Part shown: in pieces, positions 32,974 to 42,124 of the stretch
Numbering within the stretch: the first letter of the stretch is position 1
Layout of the letters: each line of letters starts with the position of its first letter
Assembly: GCA_964588305.1 (NCBI GenBank)
Contig: CAZPOP010000005.1
Span: 71,976-135,975, forward strand
Origin: SM1-73 sp964588305
Lineage (GTDB): Bacteria; Zixibacteria; MSB-5A5; SM1-73
Length of the DNA stretch: 64,000 nt
Reading direction: 5' to 3'
Notes under the pieces: model-generated
What the model was told of the DNA's origin: nothing
Database searches by the model: none
What the model saw: only the letters and a program-made list of their open reading frames with translations
Translations under genes and position numbers: made by a program

Positions 32974-34890
32974 TTAAAACGCGTACAAAATGCTCAAATG
33001 AAATCTTCCCGTATCCGGGCTCTCTTTGAGAGGAAGCTGTCTGCCGTAATCTACCCGCAAAGGGCCCACCGGCGTGAAAAACTGAATTCCAATTCCGGAG
33101 CTTAGTTTTATGTCCTTGATATTTACGTGCTTGGTGGCAAACCAGATGTCTCCTGCATCGACGAAGATGGTATAACCGAATTTCCAGAAGAGGGCTCTTC
33201 TGTATTCAAGATTGCCCAGAATCATGATCTTGCCTCCAGTGGCGACCGGAGGATCCTTGCTTTCATCCTTTGGACCCAGGGTATTCTCCTTGTAACCCCT
33301 AATCGTCGATGCACCGCCCATATAGAATCGATCGAAGGTGGGGACATAATCCCTCCGGCTCAGTCCCTGCACATAACCGAATTTTAATCTGGTGGCAAGG
33401 ACGCTTATGACATTTCGTCTGCTCAGACGATTATATCGGGACCAGGAGAGGATGAGTTTGTAGAAGTGATTGTCTCCTCCCAAAATGCCACCTACATATT
33501 CCGTGTAAATCTGGGTGAAAGAACCTTTTAAGGGAATGAAGACATTGTCTCGGGTATCTCTTTCCCCGGAAAGAATTATCTTGCGGCGGACGCTTATTCC
33601 CAGTTCCTCCTTATAGGTCTCTACCTCTCTCCGCTGTATGTCGTAGATATCTACCTGTTGGTAGCTGTGAGTAAGCCATATTTTGGTGTGGCTTTTATAT
33701 TCCCGGCTGAAGTTGACGTTTCCTCCAAACGATTCGATGCGATAAGGCTGCAAGAAACTCTTCACTCCCGGCTCATAATATAGGTCCAGGTTGAAAACGG
33801 TTCGACTTCCGAGAAACCAGGGTTCCACGTATCCCAGGGTGAATCGATTGGAAAGTTTCTGTATAAGCTTCCTTTTACCCTCCTCTTCGAAGAGAATCCT
33901 GTAGCTGTAATAGGCCGAGAATCCTATCTTCTGCGAGGTTCCGCCCAGATTTCTGTTGCCCCATTGCGCGGTGAAATCGACCGTCAGATACTCCTGCTGA
34001 TTTTGGGGACGATTCTGCGCCAGCTCGGCTTTGACTCCAGCATAGTTTGGCTTTTTCTCGACAACCCTCAATGCAAAATCCGGATTCTGCGGCCTCTCCT
34101 GCACGTCCTTAGCATCCAAGCTGATGTAATTGAAAAGCCCGGTGGAGAATACCCTTTGCTCACTGTCGATGATCTTTGCCCGGGAGTAAACCTCTCCCTT
34201 TTTTATGGTCAGCTCCCGTTTTGCTATTTTCTCTTTGGTCCACTTCAGACCCGTGCACGACACCTCCCCGAAAAACACCTTTTTGTCTTCGCTTACCTTG
34301 AAGGCTATTTCCGCTCGTTTTCTGTCTTCGCTCATGGTTATCAAGGTCTGGATGTCTGCGTATGGGTAACCATTGTTTGCATATACGGTTTTGATGCCAA
34401 AGGCTACCTCATCCAGTTTGCCCTGATTAAAGGGATTGCCCGTCTTCAAGGTTTTCATCACCTTTTTGACTTTCTCCTCAAATTCAGTCAACCCACCAGC
34501 CCGCGAGATTTTGCCCAATCTGGTCTGGACCCCTTCTTCTATGTGCACCGTCACCCCGACCCGGTTGCTCTCTTTTTCCACAGCTTCGATTTCGCATTCC
34601 GCTTCGAGGAAGCCGTTCATTTGATATAAAGAATGAATAGCAGACCGGTCCAATTCAGCCTTCTTACCGTTGAATCTTCTCTTCTTGAACACGTTGAACC
34701 ATCTGTTCTCCTTGAGCATCATTTGATCTTTTATCTTGCCCGCAGAGAAATACTCATTGCCCCTGACCTCGATTTTGTCAATTGTGCCTCCCTCAGCGGG
34801 ATCATAACCAGAGGCGTGTGATGGGAATCCGACGGATTCAACAGCTCCGATAGCCAGAAGAAAAACTATGTAAATGAGACTATTCTTCAT
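32974..34890 (-). CDS. Omp85-family outer-membrane assembly protein (BamA/TamA)
   Basis: A 638-residue Omp85 protein: signal peptide (residues 1-26), about three POTRA domains (30-320; for example IDKIEVRGNEYFSAGKIKDQM), then a 16-strand-type barrel ending in Phe (LHLSILYAF). The barrel has FYMGGASTIRGYKEN, the L6-loop VRGF/Y motif, and the GIGIQFFTPVGPLRVDYG segment. Its position directly downstream of tamB suggests TamA; three POTRAs also fit TamA better than the five of BamA. Works in insertion of outer-membrane proteins or in lipid transport. Confidence 0.88.
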   Translation of the reverse strand: MKNSLIYIVFLLAIGAVESVGFPSHASGYDPAEGGTIDKIEVRGNEYFSAGKIKDQMMLKENRWFNVFKKRRFNGKKAELDRSAIHSLYQMNGFLEAECEIEAVEKESNRVGVTVHIEEGVQTRLGKISRAGGLTEFEEKVKKVMKTLKTGNPFNQGKLDEVAFGIKTVYANNGYPYADIQTLITMSEDRKRAEIAFKVSEDKKVFFGEVSCTGLKWTKEKIAKRELTIKKGEVYSRAKIIDSEQRVFSTGLFNYISLDAKDVQERPQNPDFALRVVEKKPNYAGVKAELAQNRPQNQQEYLTVDFTAQWGNRNLGGTSQKIGFSAYYSYRILFEEEGKRKLIQKLSNRFTLGYVEPWFLGSRTVFNLDLYYEPGVKSFLQPYRIESFGGNVNFSREYKSHTKIWLTHSYQQVDIYDIQRREVETYKEELGISVRRKIILSGERDTRDNVFIPLKGSFTQIYTEYVGGILGGDNHFYKLILSWSRYNRLSRRNVISVLATRLKFGYVQGLSRRDYVPTFDRFYMGGASTIRGYKENTLGPKDESKDPPVATGGKIMILGNLEYRRALFWKFGYTIFVDAGDIWFATKHVNIKDIKLSSGIGIQFFTPVGPLRVDYGRQLPLKESPDTGRFHLSILYAF

Positions 34891-35122
34891 GGTTTATGTT
34901 TAGACCATAGTGGAACCGAGGACTGTTAAGCCAAGCTCCAGGGGTGTCGAAAAACCCCTTTGGCAGGGCTGAGTCTCCTGCCCTATGAGTGATAGACCAT
35001 CGTCGCCCACAAGGAGGCGGGAATTCATCCCGCCCCTGAGCGGACCTTTTATAACAACCCATTCAGCCTGACCTCCGGAAAACCTAAGGGCCTGCGCTCA
35101 GACTGCTTTTCTGTCTCAAATC

Positions 35123-38100
35123 CTAGTACTCCCAGTTTAAGCTTAACCCCAAATGAAAAAGTCCGATTTTGTCCCGGCGTCCTTCCAGAAGAAGATGTCT
35201 GTTCAACCGGTATTCCACTCCCGCCTCCTGTCCGCTGGACTGGGAGAGACGACGGGTGTATCGGAGATAGATTTTGTCCGAAACGTATTTCCCCACGGTT
35301 ATTTCCGCATCTAAATCTCTCAAGCTGAATTTCTCCCCCCAGGCAGGGACGATCTCAAAGGTCTCCACTCCCAGAGACCTTCCCGCTATGTTCTCAAGAA
35401 ATCTGCTGCCATAGGCACCACCCAGGCTCTTTATTACCCTCTCCTGGAATAGGGTCGCTCCCCCTTCCCTCTCCAGCGAGTCCCCCGAAACAGAGCCGCG
35501 CTGGAACGCCAATAGCTCGATTATGTCTTCCTTGGAATAGGGAGAGCCAGGGGCAGGTTCCACCTCCGGTGCAGATATGGTTCCCCCAATGGCCAGCTCG
35601 ATCCGATTTGTCGATCCCGTGCCAAAAAGATCCAGACCCTCAGAGCTTTTCGATGTTCCTCCCCGCAAATCGGTGGAAACCAAAAAATCAATTCTTGGGT
35701 CGATTCTCTCGATATTGTCAAAGGCAAAGATACCTTTGTCAATCTTGAATCTGGTCCCGTAAAGAAAATACTTGCCCCGGATCGTCTCCAAATTCCCCAA
35801 AATCCTCAACTTCCCCTTTTCCCTTAACACCAAGACATCTCCGTTGAACTCCAAGTTCACGTCGTCATTGATGACCCAGCAATTATTGAAGGCAGAAACG
35901 TCCAAATTCCAGTCCCATAGATTCTCACCACCGGAACCTGGCTTGAAAGATGTTCCAGTTGCGGAAGAAGCAAAGGATTCCCGATAGTAGAGTTGAGTGA
36001 GAAGTACTTCGGCAGATAGCAGAGGCGGATCCTTGCCGGTAATGGCTACGCTGAAATCGGCCACAGCGGAAAGATCGGCATATTCATAGTCTACGGGAAC
36101 GTCCTCCCCAACGAAATACAGCTCGTATCCGGGTTGATGTATATCCTGTAGGTTGATACTCCCAAAACCATTGATCTCTCCTCTGATCTTCTTTCGGGGA
36201 GATAGAATGCCCCAAAACCTCTTGAAGAGATTGTCCCGTCCCTTTTCCTTGTGCTCCATGAAACCACTCACTTCGTCCAGGATGAGATTCTCGTCTTCCA
36301 TTCTCATCTCCAGCCGTAATCCAATCACCGGGTCCGAAAGTTCAGCAAACTTGAGTGTGCCACCTTTTAAATCGAATTTCCCATCGAATTGAGGACGCAG
36401 GAATTCTCCGGATATTCTGAGATCCCCTTCGAAAGGTCCTTCCAGATATTCTATCTCCGGAATGAGAAGGCGGATCAAATCCAGTCTCTCCCTTTTGACT
36501 TTGAGACTCAGACTCTGAGGTTCTTCCAAAAATCTCTTGTCAACGGAAGAAAAGGATAAATCAACGGGCACTGTTCCACTCAAAGCATAAGTCCCCTGTA
36601 TCCCGGTTATGTCGAATTGCTTGAATTCCAACTTCCTCTCTTTATAAGATAAGCTCGCTTTCAACTGCCCTAAATCCATTCCTTCGAATTTCAGGTCGGC
36701 GATTCTGCCATCCAGATCGAATTGGGGTCTGGTAAAATCCCCTCTTACATGAGCTCGGAAAGAAAGGTCTCCTTCCAACTTCTCCTCTGTTACAAGGCCG
36801 GTCCACGGAGCAATATCAAGTTCGGAAATCTCCAAAGAGAGATTCATCCTTTCTTCGTAGTCGATGGTGCCCGTAGCTTCGACTTTCCCTTCTTCGCAGG
36901 AAAAGAGGGCCTGGTTAATCTTGACGTCCAGGCTATCTATGCTCAGCTCCACGGGGAAAGAGGACTCTATGTGATTTTCTCTGAAGTTGAGAACCACTTT
37001 ATCAAGCGTCAGGGGTTGGGGAACCTTGGATACGTCCAAAGTCCCCCAAAAGGCCACATTCATATATTGGTTCTCAAGCAGGGTGGAATCTATGGTGACC
37101 CAATCCTGGTCTATCTTTATCCTGGACGTCAGGCTGTCGTAGGGAATGCCCCAGGCAGATCCGTTCAGGAAGGACAAGTCAAAGGTGCCTTTTCTTTTGC
37201 CCAGGAAATTCGCCACACCGAATTCAGTTTTCACCTCGGAGCTATAAAGTTCATAAACGAAGCACGAATCCGAAGTAAAGATCCCCTGGACGTCAAAATC
37301 CGAGGTCATTCCGCTGATCTTCAAATCCGCCTTTCCCCTTCCGGCCATCTGCTTTATGAATATCTGATTCTCGAAATCCTTCAGGTCCCCGAAGTTAACC
37401 TGTGCATTGACGTCGATCTCGCCGTCATATTCTAAGTCTCCGTCTAACACAATCCGTGTATTCTTATAGTCCATCCGAAAACCTGGGCTGAAGGCGACAG
37501 AGGAGGAGGTTACGGTAAGGCTCCCTTTAACCGCGCTGAAGGTAAACTGGTCGAGGCTTCCGCTTCCCAGGCTCACCCCCATGTCCAAAACCAAATCCTC
37601 TACCGAGAAACCCCTGCCGTCCATCAGGACGTCCCCGGTCAAATCGGTGTGGAAAGCACCGGAGACTATATTATTTAAGTCCAGGTCAGTTACCTCTCCC
37701 TCGAACCTGTACCCCTCCGGCCTTTTGCTGAAATCAAGCTCTCCTTTCCCATTCAAAGGTGAGTCGAAGATTCTGCCGACCAAAGTTGGAAACGAGAGTT
37801 TTTTATTTTGATAAACATAGCCCAACTTAACCCGGTCAAAGTCTCTTTCGAAGAACTTTCCATTCAGCTCCGCCCTTCCCTCGAATCTCTTGAAATTTCC
37901 TGCCCACGTTCCTTCAACATCCAATACACCTTCCAAGCGGACTCCGCTTAATTTCCTTATTTCCTCCAGGTTAATGGGATTTGTTTTTACCGAGAAGGAA
38001 AATCGAGGGTCCTTGATATTATGAACGTCTCCGGATATCTCAACTCTTGATTCGCCGCTTTCGGCTTTCAGTCCCTGGATGAATACACTATCATTCCTAA

Positions 38101-38731
38101 TCGAGAAAGAGCCTTCGAAGTGTCTCATCAGCAATTCCTTTTGGGGATAGGCCAGCCTACCTTGCAGAACCTGTATCCTTGTTCCCTCACCATCTTTGCT
38201 TAAGGAGACTTCGAAGTTCAAACTGTCCAAAACGGTTGCGCCTTTGCCAGAGAGATATTCTAAGGAGCCCTCTTCTATTTTTAGATTACCTATCCTGAAG
38301 TCGAATAAACCGGTCTTGGAGATCATCCCTTCCTTTTTTTTCGGCAGAGGAAGAAGAAATTGGCCCCCTTCTGTTTTTGCTATTGTGAATTTGGGCCCAT
38401 CGATGGTTAAAGAATCCAGGATCCACTTCTTTCTCCACAGATTGGAGAGCCTGTAACTCACCTTCATATAAGGAATGTCAACCATCCTGTACTCTTGGCC
38501 TGCTTCAGAAAAATCTACGGTCAGACCTTTAATCACCACATTGTCCCAAAAAGACCCGGTGATGTCCTGCACCTTGACTTCGATGGGATAGCGAGTCTTG
38601 ACAAATACCCCAAGAGAACGATTAACCTGATTCTCCAGGAACTTCGTCTGCGTTAAGATAATCCAGAAGATCAAGCAGGCCAGAAGCAAGAAGGAAATTA
38701 AGGCCAGAGGAATTTTATATCTCTTTTTCAT
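35123..38731 (-). CDS. tamB: TamB / translocation and assembly module inner-membrane component
   Basis: A 1202-residue protein with one N-terminal anchor (residues 7-28) and a very long repeating beta-groove. The C-terminal DUF490 domain is clear: GTSFKPGSGGENLWDWNLDV, GNLETIRGKYFLYGTRFKID, SPYSKEDIIELLAFQRG and TVGKYVSDKIYLRYTRRLSQ. TamB-like proteins bridge inner and outer membranes and are proposed to carry phospholipid; with TamA they help outer-membrane proteins assemble. A promoter with TTGACC and TATTAT lies upstream. The Omp85 gene follows after 230 bases. Confidence 0.9.
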   Translation of the reverse strand: MKKRYKIPLALISFLLLACLIFWIILTQTKFLENQVNRSLGVFVKTRYPIEVKVQDITGSFWDNVVIKGLTVDFSEAGQEYRMVDIPYMKVSYRLSNLWRKKWILDSLTIDGPKFTIAKTEGGQFLLPLPKKKEGMISKTGLFDFRIGNLKIEEGSLEYLSGKGATVLDSLNFEVSLSKDGEGTRIQVLQGRLAYPQKELLMRHFEGSFSIRNDSVFIQGLKAESGESRVEISGDVHNIKDPRFSFSVKTNPINLEEIRKLSGVRLEGVLDVEGTWAGNFKRFEGRAELNGKFFERDFDRVKLGYVYQNKKLSFPTLVGRIFDSPLNGKGELDFSKRPEGYRFEGEVTDLDLNNIVSGAFHTDLTGDVLMDGRGFSVEDLVLDMGVSLGSGSLDQFTFSAVKGSLTVTSSSVAFSPGFRMDYKNTRIVLDGDLEYDGEIDVNAQVNFGDLKDFENQIFIKQMAGRGKADLKISGMTSDFDVQGIFTSDSCFVYELYSSEVKTEFGVANFLGKRKGTFDLSFLNGSAWGIPYDSLTSRIKIDQDWVTIDSTLLENQYMNVAFWGTLDVSKVPQPLTLDKVVLNFRENHIESSFPVELSIDSLDVKINQALFSCEEGKVEATGTIDYEERMNLSLEISELDIAPWTGLVTEEKLEGDLSFRAHVRGDFTRPQFDLDGRIADLKFEGMDLGQLKASLSYKERKLEFKQFDITGIQGTYALSGTVPVDLSFSSVDKRFLEEPQSLSLKVKRERLDLIRLLIPEIEYLEGPFEGDLRISGEFLRPQFDGKFDLKGGTLKFAELSDPVIGLRLEMRMEDENLILDEVSGFMEHKEKGRDNLFKRFWGILSPRKKIRGEINGFGSINLQDIHQPGYELYFVGEDVPVDYEYADLSAVADFSVAITGKDPPLLSAEVLLTQLYYRESFASSATGTSFKPGSGGENLWDWNLDVSAFNNCWVINDDVNLEFNGDVLVLREKGKLRILGNLETIRGKYFLYGTRFKIDKGIFAFDNIERIDPRIDFLVSTDLRGGTSKSSEGLDLFGTGSTNRIELAIGGTISAPEVEPAPGSPYSKEDIIELLAFQRGSVSGDSLEREGGATLFQERVIKSLGGAYGSRFLENIAGRSLGVETFEIVPAWGEKFSLRDLDAEITVGKYVSDKIYLRYTRRLSQSSGQEAGVEYRLNRHLLLEGRRDKIGLFHLGLSLNWEY

Positions 38732-38812
38732 CCCAAAACGTAAAGGGTCTACTATCCCTTAAAACCACCGAATTCTGAGTTCATCCATACGCTGGATTCC
38801 TTATTTTATACG

Positions 38813-38841
38813 ATAATATCAAAAAAGATGAGACTGGTCAA
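38813..38841 (-). promoter_or_regulatory. Promoter of the tamB-omp85 unit
   Basis: Minus strand: TTGACC (38836-38841), 17-base spacer, TATTAT (38813-38818). Leader about 75 bases. Confidence 0.6.
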
Positions 38842-39089
38842 GTGCAAAAACTGGCATGTCAACCGGTCGTCGTGAGCCGATTAACTCGCTATCTGGGGGT
38901 TAAGGCGAAAGCCTTTAGTCATTTTGCTCACGCCGACGGAGGGAGATTCGCGCTTGTGCGGAAAAAGAGGATCGCGGCGGGATGAATTCGCGCCCGTACC
39001 GGCGACGATGGCTTATGGCTCATAGGGCGGGGTTCGTCCTGAAGAGCATTCAGCCCCACTCATAGAGTGTGTTACTAGCTTGATACCCG

Positions 39090-39112
39090 GTCCCGCTTAA
39101 GCGGGACACTCC
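39090..39112 (+). repeat. ACTCC-tail hairpin element, copy 9
   Basis: Left arm GTCCCGCT, loop TA, perfect right arm, ACTCC. Confidence 0.7.
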
Positions 39113-39267
39113 GAAGTCTATTGGTCAAGCTGAAGATCGATAATGTGGGCTTTTATAATTCCAGGCGCCCCAGAGAGTCTCTTTTTCGAAAATTCCTGTC
39201 GGTCTTGGAGAAGCGAAGGCAGGCAAATCATTCTTGATCAGTACGTCGAACGGATTGTGAACTTCCG

Positions 39268-40557
39268 CTACTCATCCGCTTTTTCCCGCTTAAGTCTTTC
39301 CAGCTCCTGAGCAAGTTTTTTCATCTCTTGCTCTAACCTTTTAAACTCGCGTTTCAGCTGATCGTAAGATTCGTTCTTCCTGTCAGTCCAGTTCACAAAT
39401 CCCGGCATCTCAATTGGGGGCATGGAAACGTCCGGCGGCTCTGGAATTACATAATCGGAGAAATAACCGTATTGAGGTTTTGCTCTTCCCAAAACCGCGG
39501 TGAGCTCGATTTCTTTGCCATCCCTTAGCGTCGTTATTTTGATTTTCTGTTTGGGCTTGGCCTGCAGGATAAGATATCGAAGCTCTTTTACGTCCTGAAG
39601 TTCTTTTCCCTCGAATTCGAGGAGGATGTCATCCTCCAAAAGACCGGCATGTTCGGCCGGACTCTCTTCCACCACCTCACTCACCAGTACGCCCCTGTCG
39701 ATATTGTATTCTGCCAAGATCTCTTCATCCAAATCCTCCGGATAGATCCCCAGATATCCGCTCTCCACAGTCCCGTGTTGGATTATATCATCCGCAATGA
39801 CCTTGACCCTGTTTATGGGCAAAGCCAAGCTCACACCAGAGGAGGGCAACTCTATCTGCCGGGCGGGAATGGTAAACACCTGTTTGCCGGATTTATCTTC
39901 GTAGATGCTGATGGCATTGATATAAGAGGGCTCCGAGAGCTTGGCAGAGACCAATGCGATTACGTCGCCGTAAGTGTCCAATACGGGTCCTCCGCTATTT
40001 CCGGGACTTACGTTGGCACTCATCTGGATGAAACCATCTTCTCTGAGACCATTGACCAGCCCCAGGGCGACTGCATTGGGAAGTCCGAACGAATTTCCTA
40101 CCACGGTCAGCCATGAACCGACCTTCACCTTGCCGGAGTTGCCCAATCTGGCGGGGGTTAAATCTTTTGCCTCCACCTTGAGCACTGCCACATTGGATTG
40201 ATCATCCGTACCCACCAATTTACCTTGCACCACCTTCCCCTGGGGCAAGGTCACTCTGAATTTCCCCATTCCTCCGACCACGCTTGCGGTAGTGAGGATG
40301 TAGCCATCCGAGGTGTAAATGACCCCGGATCCAACCAAGGTTGGGGGTATGTCCAGCCGCTCCATTCTCTCCAATGAGCGGCTGAAACTCTCCGTCTCGA
40401 TGGTCACCAGGGAAGGCTTGATCGACTCCACCAAACTGGTTATATCCTCTTCCAGAGAGGATAATACCTTGCGCTGGGCAAAAGCCGACCCTACCCCACT
40501 CCAAAGAAACAGAAGAGCCATCAGCACAACTTGTAGAACCCAATACCTAATTTTCAT
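39268..40557 (-). CDS. HtrA/DegP-like protein lacking catalytic His and Asp (pseudoprotease) with PDZ domain
   Basis: A 429-residue S1C-family protein. Signal peptide (residues 1-27, AFAQ), trypsin-like domain (30-270), PDZ domain (about 265-355, GYLGIYPEDLDEEI and SPAEHAGLLEDDILLEF), Pro-rich linker, and a C-terminal coiled coil (395-425). Ser188 of GNSGGPV is kept, but the His position reads TTASVV (Ser92, normally NAHVV/NNHVV) and the Asp position reads SNVAVL (Asn122, normally SDIAVL). It should not cleave peptide bonds by the usual triad. AAGGAG precedes the ATG. It is third in an ECF sigma / anti-sigma operon and may sense or bind misfolded envelope proteins. Confidence 0.85.
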   Translation of the reverse strand: MKIRYWVLQVVLMALLFLWSGVGSAFAQRKVLSSLEEDITSLVESIKPSLVTIETESFSRSLERMERLDIPPTLVGSGVIYTSDGYILTTASVVGGMGKFRVTLPQGKVVQGKLVGTDDQSNVAVLKVEAKDLTPARLGNSGKVKVGSWLTVVGNSFGLPNAVALGLVNGLREDGFIQMSANVSPGNSGGPVLDTYGDVIALVSAKLSEPSYINAISIYEDKSGKQVFTIPARQIELPSSGVSLALPINRVKVIADDIIQHGTVESGYLGIYPEDLDEEILAEYNIDRGVLVSEVVEESPAEHAGLLEDDILLEFEGKELQDVKELRYLILQAKPKQKIKITTLRDGKEIELTAVLGRAKPQYGYFSDYVIPEPPDVSMPPIEMPGFVNWTDRKNESYDQLKREFKRLEQEMKKLAQELERLKREKADE

Positions 40558-40644
40558 TTTCCAACTCCTTGTTATAATCAGTTTGTGAGTTTGAAGTTTG
40601 AAATCGCCATCAGACCAGCGAATCTCGAACTTCGAACCGCTTCA

Positions 40645-41340
40645 TCAGTAATTCTCTTTGACTGAGGCCTGCTGAGTCGAGACAACGGGAAGCACGTAGT
40701 GGCTGCCCATTCTTCTCTCCTGGCTTCGGTGGCCTGCCGTTTCAATAATGAATCGTCTATAAGAATCCTCAGATCTCCTCGTCCCATCTATTCCCCGGCT
40801 GCCCACCGGCCCGAAATTATCCAGTACAAAAGTCTTGCCCTTGACTCTTGACTCGTTCATCAGTCTTTTAAGCATCTCTCGATATGCAGAATCGGCACTA
40901 CTTTCCTGGTGGACCAACTCAAGGCGCTCCGTCCTTTCGCCTTCTGCTGAAATTGGCTCTGTCGTGAGGGGAGTACGTTTTTGGGTGAACCAGAGAACCG
41001 AAACCAAAATGATCGCCGCGAAGGAGCCCGCTAAAGCCCACTTGATCTTGTAATCAAAGCCTGTGATTCGGGCCAGAGTAAAAGCAGTTCTTCTCACCTC
41101 CTTGACCTTCTCTGAAGAGAGCTTTTGCACCTCGGACAGAAGCTTCTGGTTAAAATCCGGCGAGGGCTTCAGGGTCTCCAGACTCTCCTCGACCAGAGAA
41201 GCTATTCTCTCCACTTCCAAAGCCTCACTGGCACAGCCGGGGCAGCCTTCCAGATGAAGCTTGATCTCCGTTTTGAAATCTTCAGGAAGTTCATCCTTAA
41301 AGTAGCTGAATAGACAGCGGCGAACTTTTCGACAGTTCAT
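40645..41340 (-). CDS. Zinc-finger anti-sigma factor, membrane anchored
   Basis: A 231-residue protein. The N-terminal anti-sigma zinc-finger (zf-HC2/ZAS) has Cys3, His29, Cys33 and Cys36 (HLEGCPGC). One membrane segment lies near residues 100-117 (WALAGSFAAIILVSVLWF), followed by a periplasmic C-terminal domain of about 110 residues without a known fold. It should hold the ECF sigma factor coded just upstream, whose gene it overlaps by 44 bases. Strong AAGGAG 4 bases before ATG. Release could depend on an envelope signal received by the C-terminal domain. Confidence 0.85.
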   Translation of the reverse strand: MNCRKVRRCLFSYFKDELPEDFKTEIKLHLEGCPGCASEALEVERIASLVEESLETLKPSPDFNQKLLSEVQKLSSEKVKEVRRTAFTLARITGFDYKIKWALAGSFAAIILVSVLWFTQKRTPLTTEPISAEGERTERLELVHQESSADSAYREMLKRLMNESRVKGKTFVLDNFGPVGSRGIDGTRRSEDSYRRFIIETAGHRSQERRMGSHYVLPVVSTQQASVKENY

Positions 41341-41944
41341 AATACTCCTTCATTCTAGGTTTCAGCCTGTTTCTTAGCATGAGCCGGGCCCTGTTCACTC
41401 TTGATTTCACAGTACCCATGGGTATCTCTAAGGATTGCGAGATCTCCTCATAAGGGAGTTGATTGACGTCCCTTAAAAGGAATACTGTGCGATACTTGAC
41501 CGGCAGGGTACGGATCGCATTCTCCAGTGTCGAGCTTAAACAGTCGCTGCTCTTTACCTGTTGGCTCGCATATTCTCGACTATTCTTGATCAAATCGATG
41601 CCAAAAAACTTGAATCTCTTTCTTTTTTTCAATTCGTTTCTGCAAAGGTTCAAGGTTATGGTATAAATCCAGGTGGAAAAGGCGTATGTCGGATCATAGC
41701 TTCGCCTCTCCCGGTAAACTCTCAGAAAGGTCTCCTGAAGGATGTCCTCCGCTTCTTCTTTGTCCTGGAGCATACGATAGATCAGGTTAAGAAGCCGCAC
41801 CTTGTACCGATCCACCAGCACACTGAAAGCAGAGGTATCCTCGGACTTCACCTTTTCCATCAGTTCCTTATCGGAGATCTGTCCACCCGGACGGGTGCCT
41901 CTCCAGGCATTTCCTGTTGAGTCGAACTGGTCACTGGGCGCCAT
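41297..41944 (-). CDS. ECF RNA polymerase sigma factor (RpoE-like)
   Basis: A 215-residue group 4 sigma factor. Region 2: SAFSVLVDRYKVRLLNLIYRML and DILQETFLRVYRERRSYDP, with the -10 reading helix in FSTWIYTITLNLCRNELKKRKR. Region 4: LPVKYRTVFLLRDVNQLPYEE and IPMGTVKSRVNRARLMLRNRL. It has an extra N-terminal 24 residues before region 2. AAGGA lies upstream of ATG. The overlap with the anti-sigma gene couples their translation. It probably controls an envelope-stress set that may include the HtrA-like gene. Confidence 0.92.
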   Translation of the reverse strand: MAPSDQFDSTGNAWRGTRPGGQISDKELMEKVKSEDTSAFSVLVDRYKVRLLNLIYRMLQDKEEAEDILQETFLRVYRERRSYDPTYAFSTWIYTITLNLCRNELKKRKRFKFFGIDLIKNSREYASQQVKSSDCLSSTLENAIRTLPVKYRTVFLLRDVNQLPYEEISQSLEIPMGTVKSRVNRARLMLRNRLKPRMKEYYELSKSSPLSIQLL

Positions 41945-42124
41945 CTTTGTCCTTTTTCAAGAATAATATACAATCCAGAGGCTCAAATGTTCCAGAGATT
42001 CGAAAACCACCATCGATGCTGACCAAGATTTCGTTCGGCCAAGCAGCGGAATACTCTCGTCACCTATTATACGTCTACGACGTAAGCCACGAGACGTTTT
42101 GCAGAAAAATTCCGCCTTTTGAGA

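Larger units (their letters stand above)
38732..39267. other. Long intergenic region
   Basis: About 535 bases. It holds the tamB promoter at 38813-38841, repeat-like text with TTCGTCCTGAAGAGCATTC, and the hairpin at 39090. No ORF is convincing. Confidence 0.5.
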
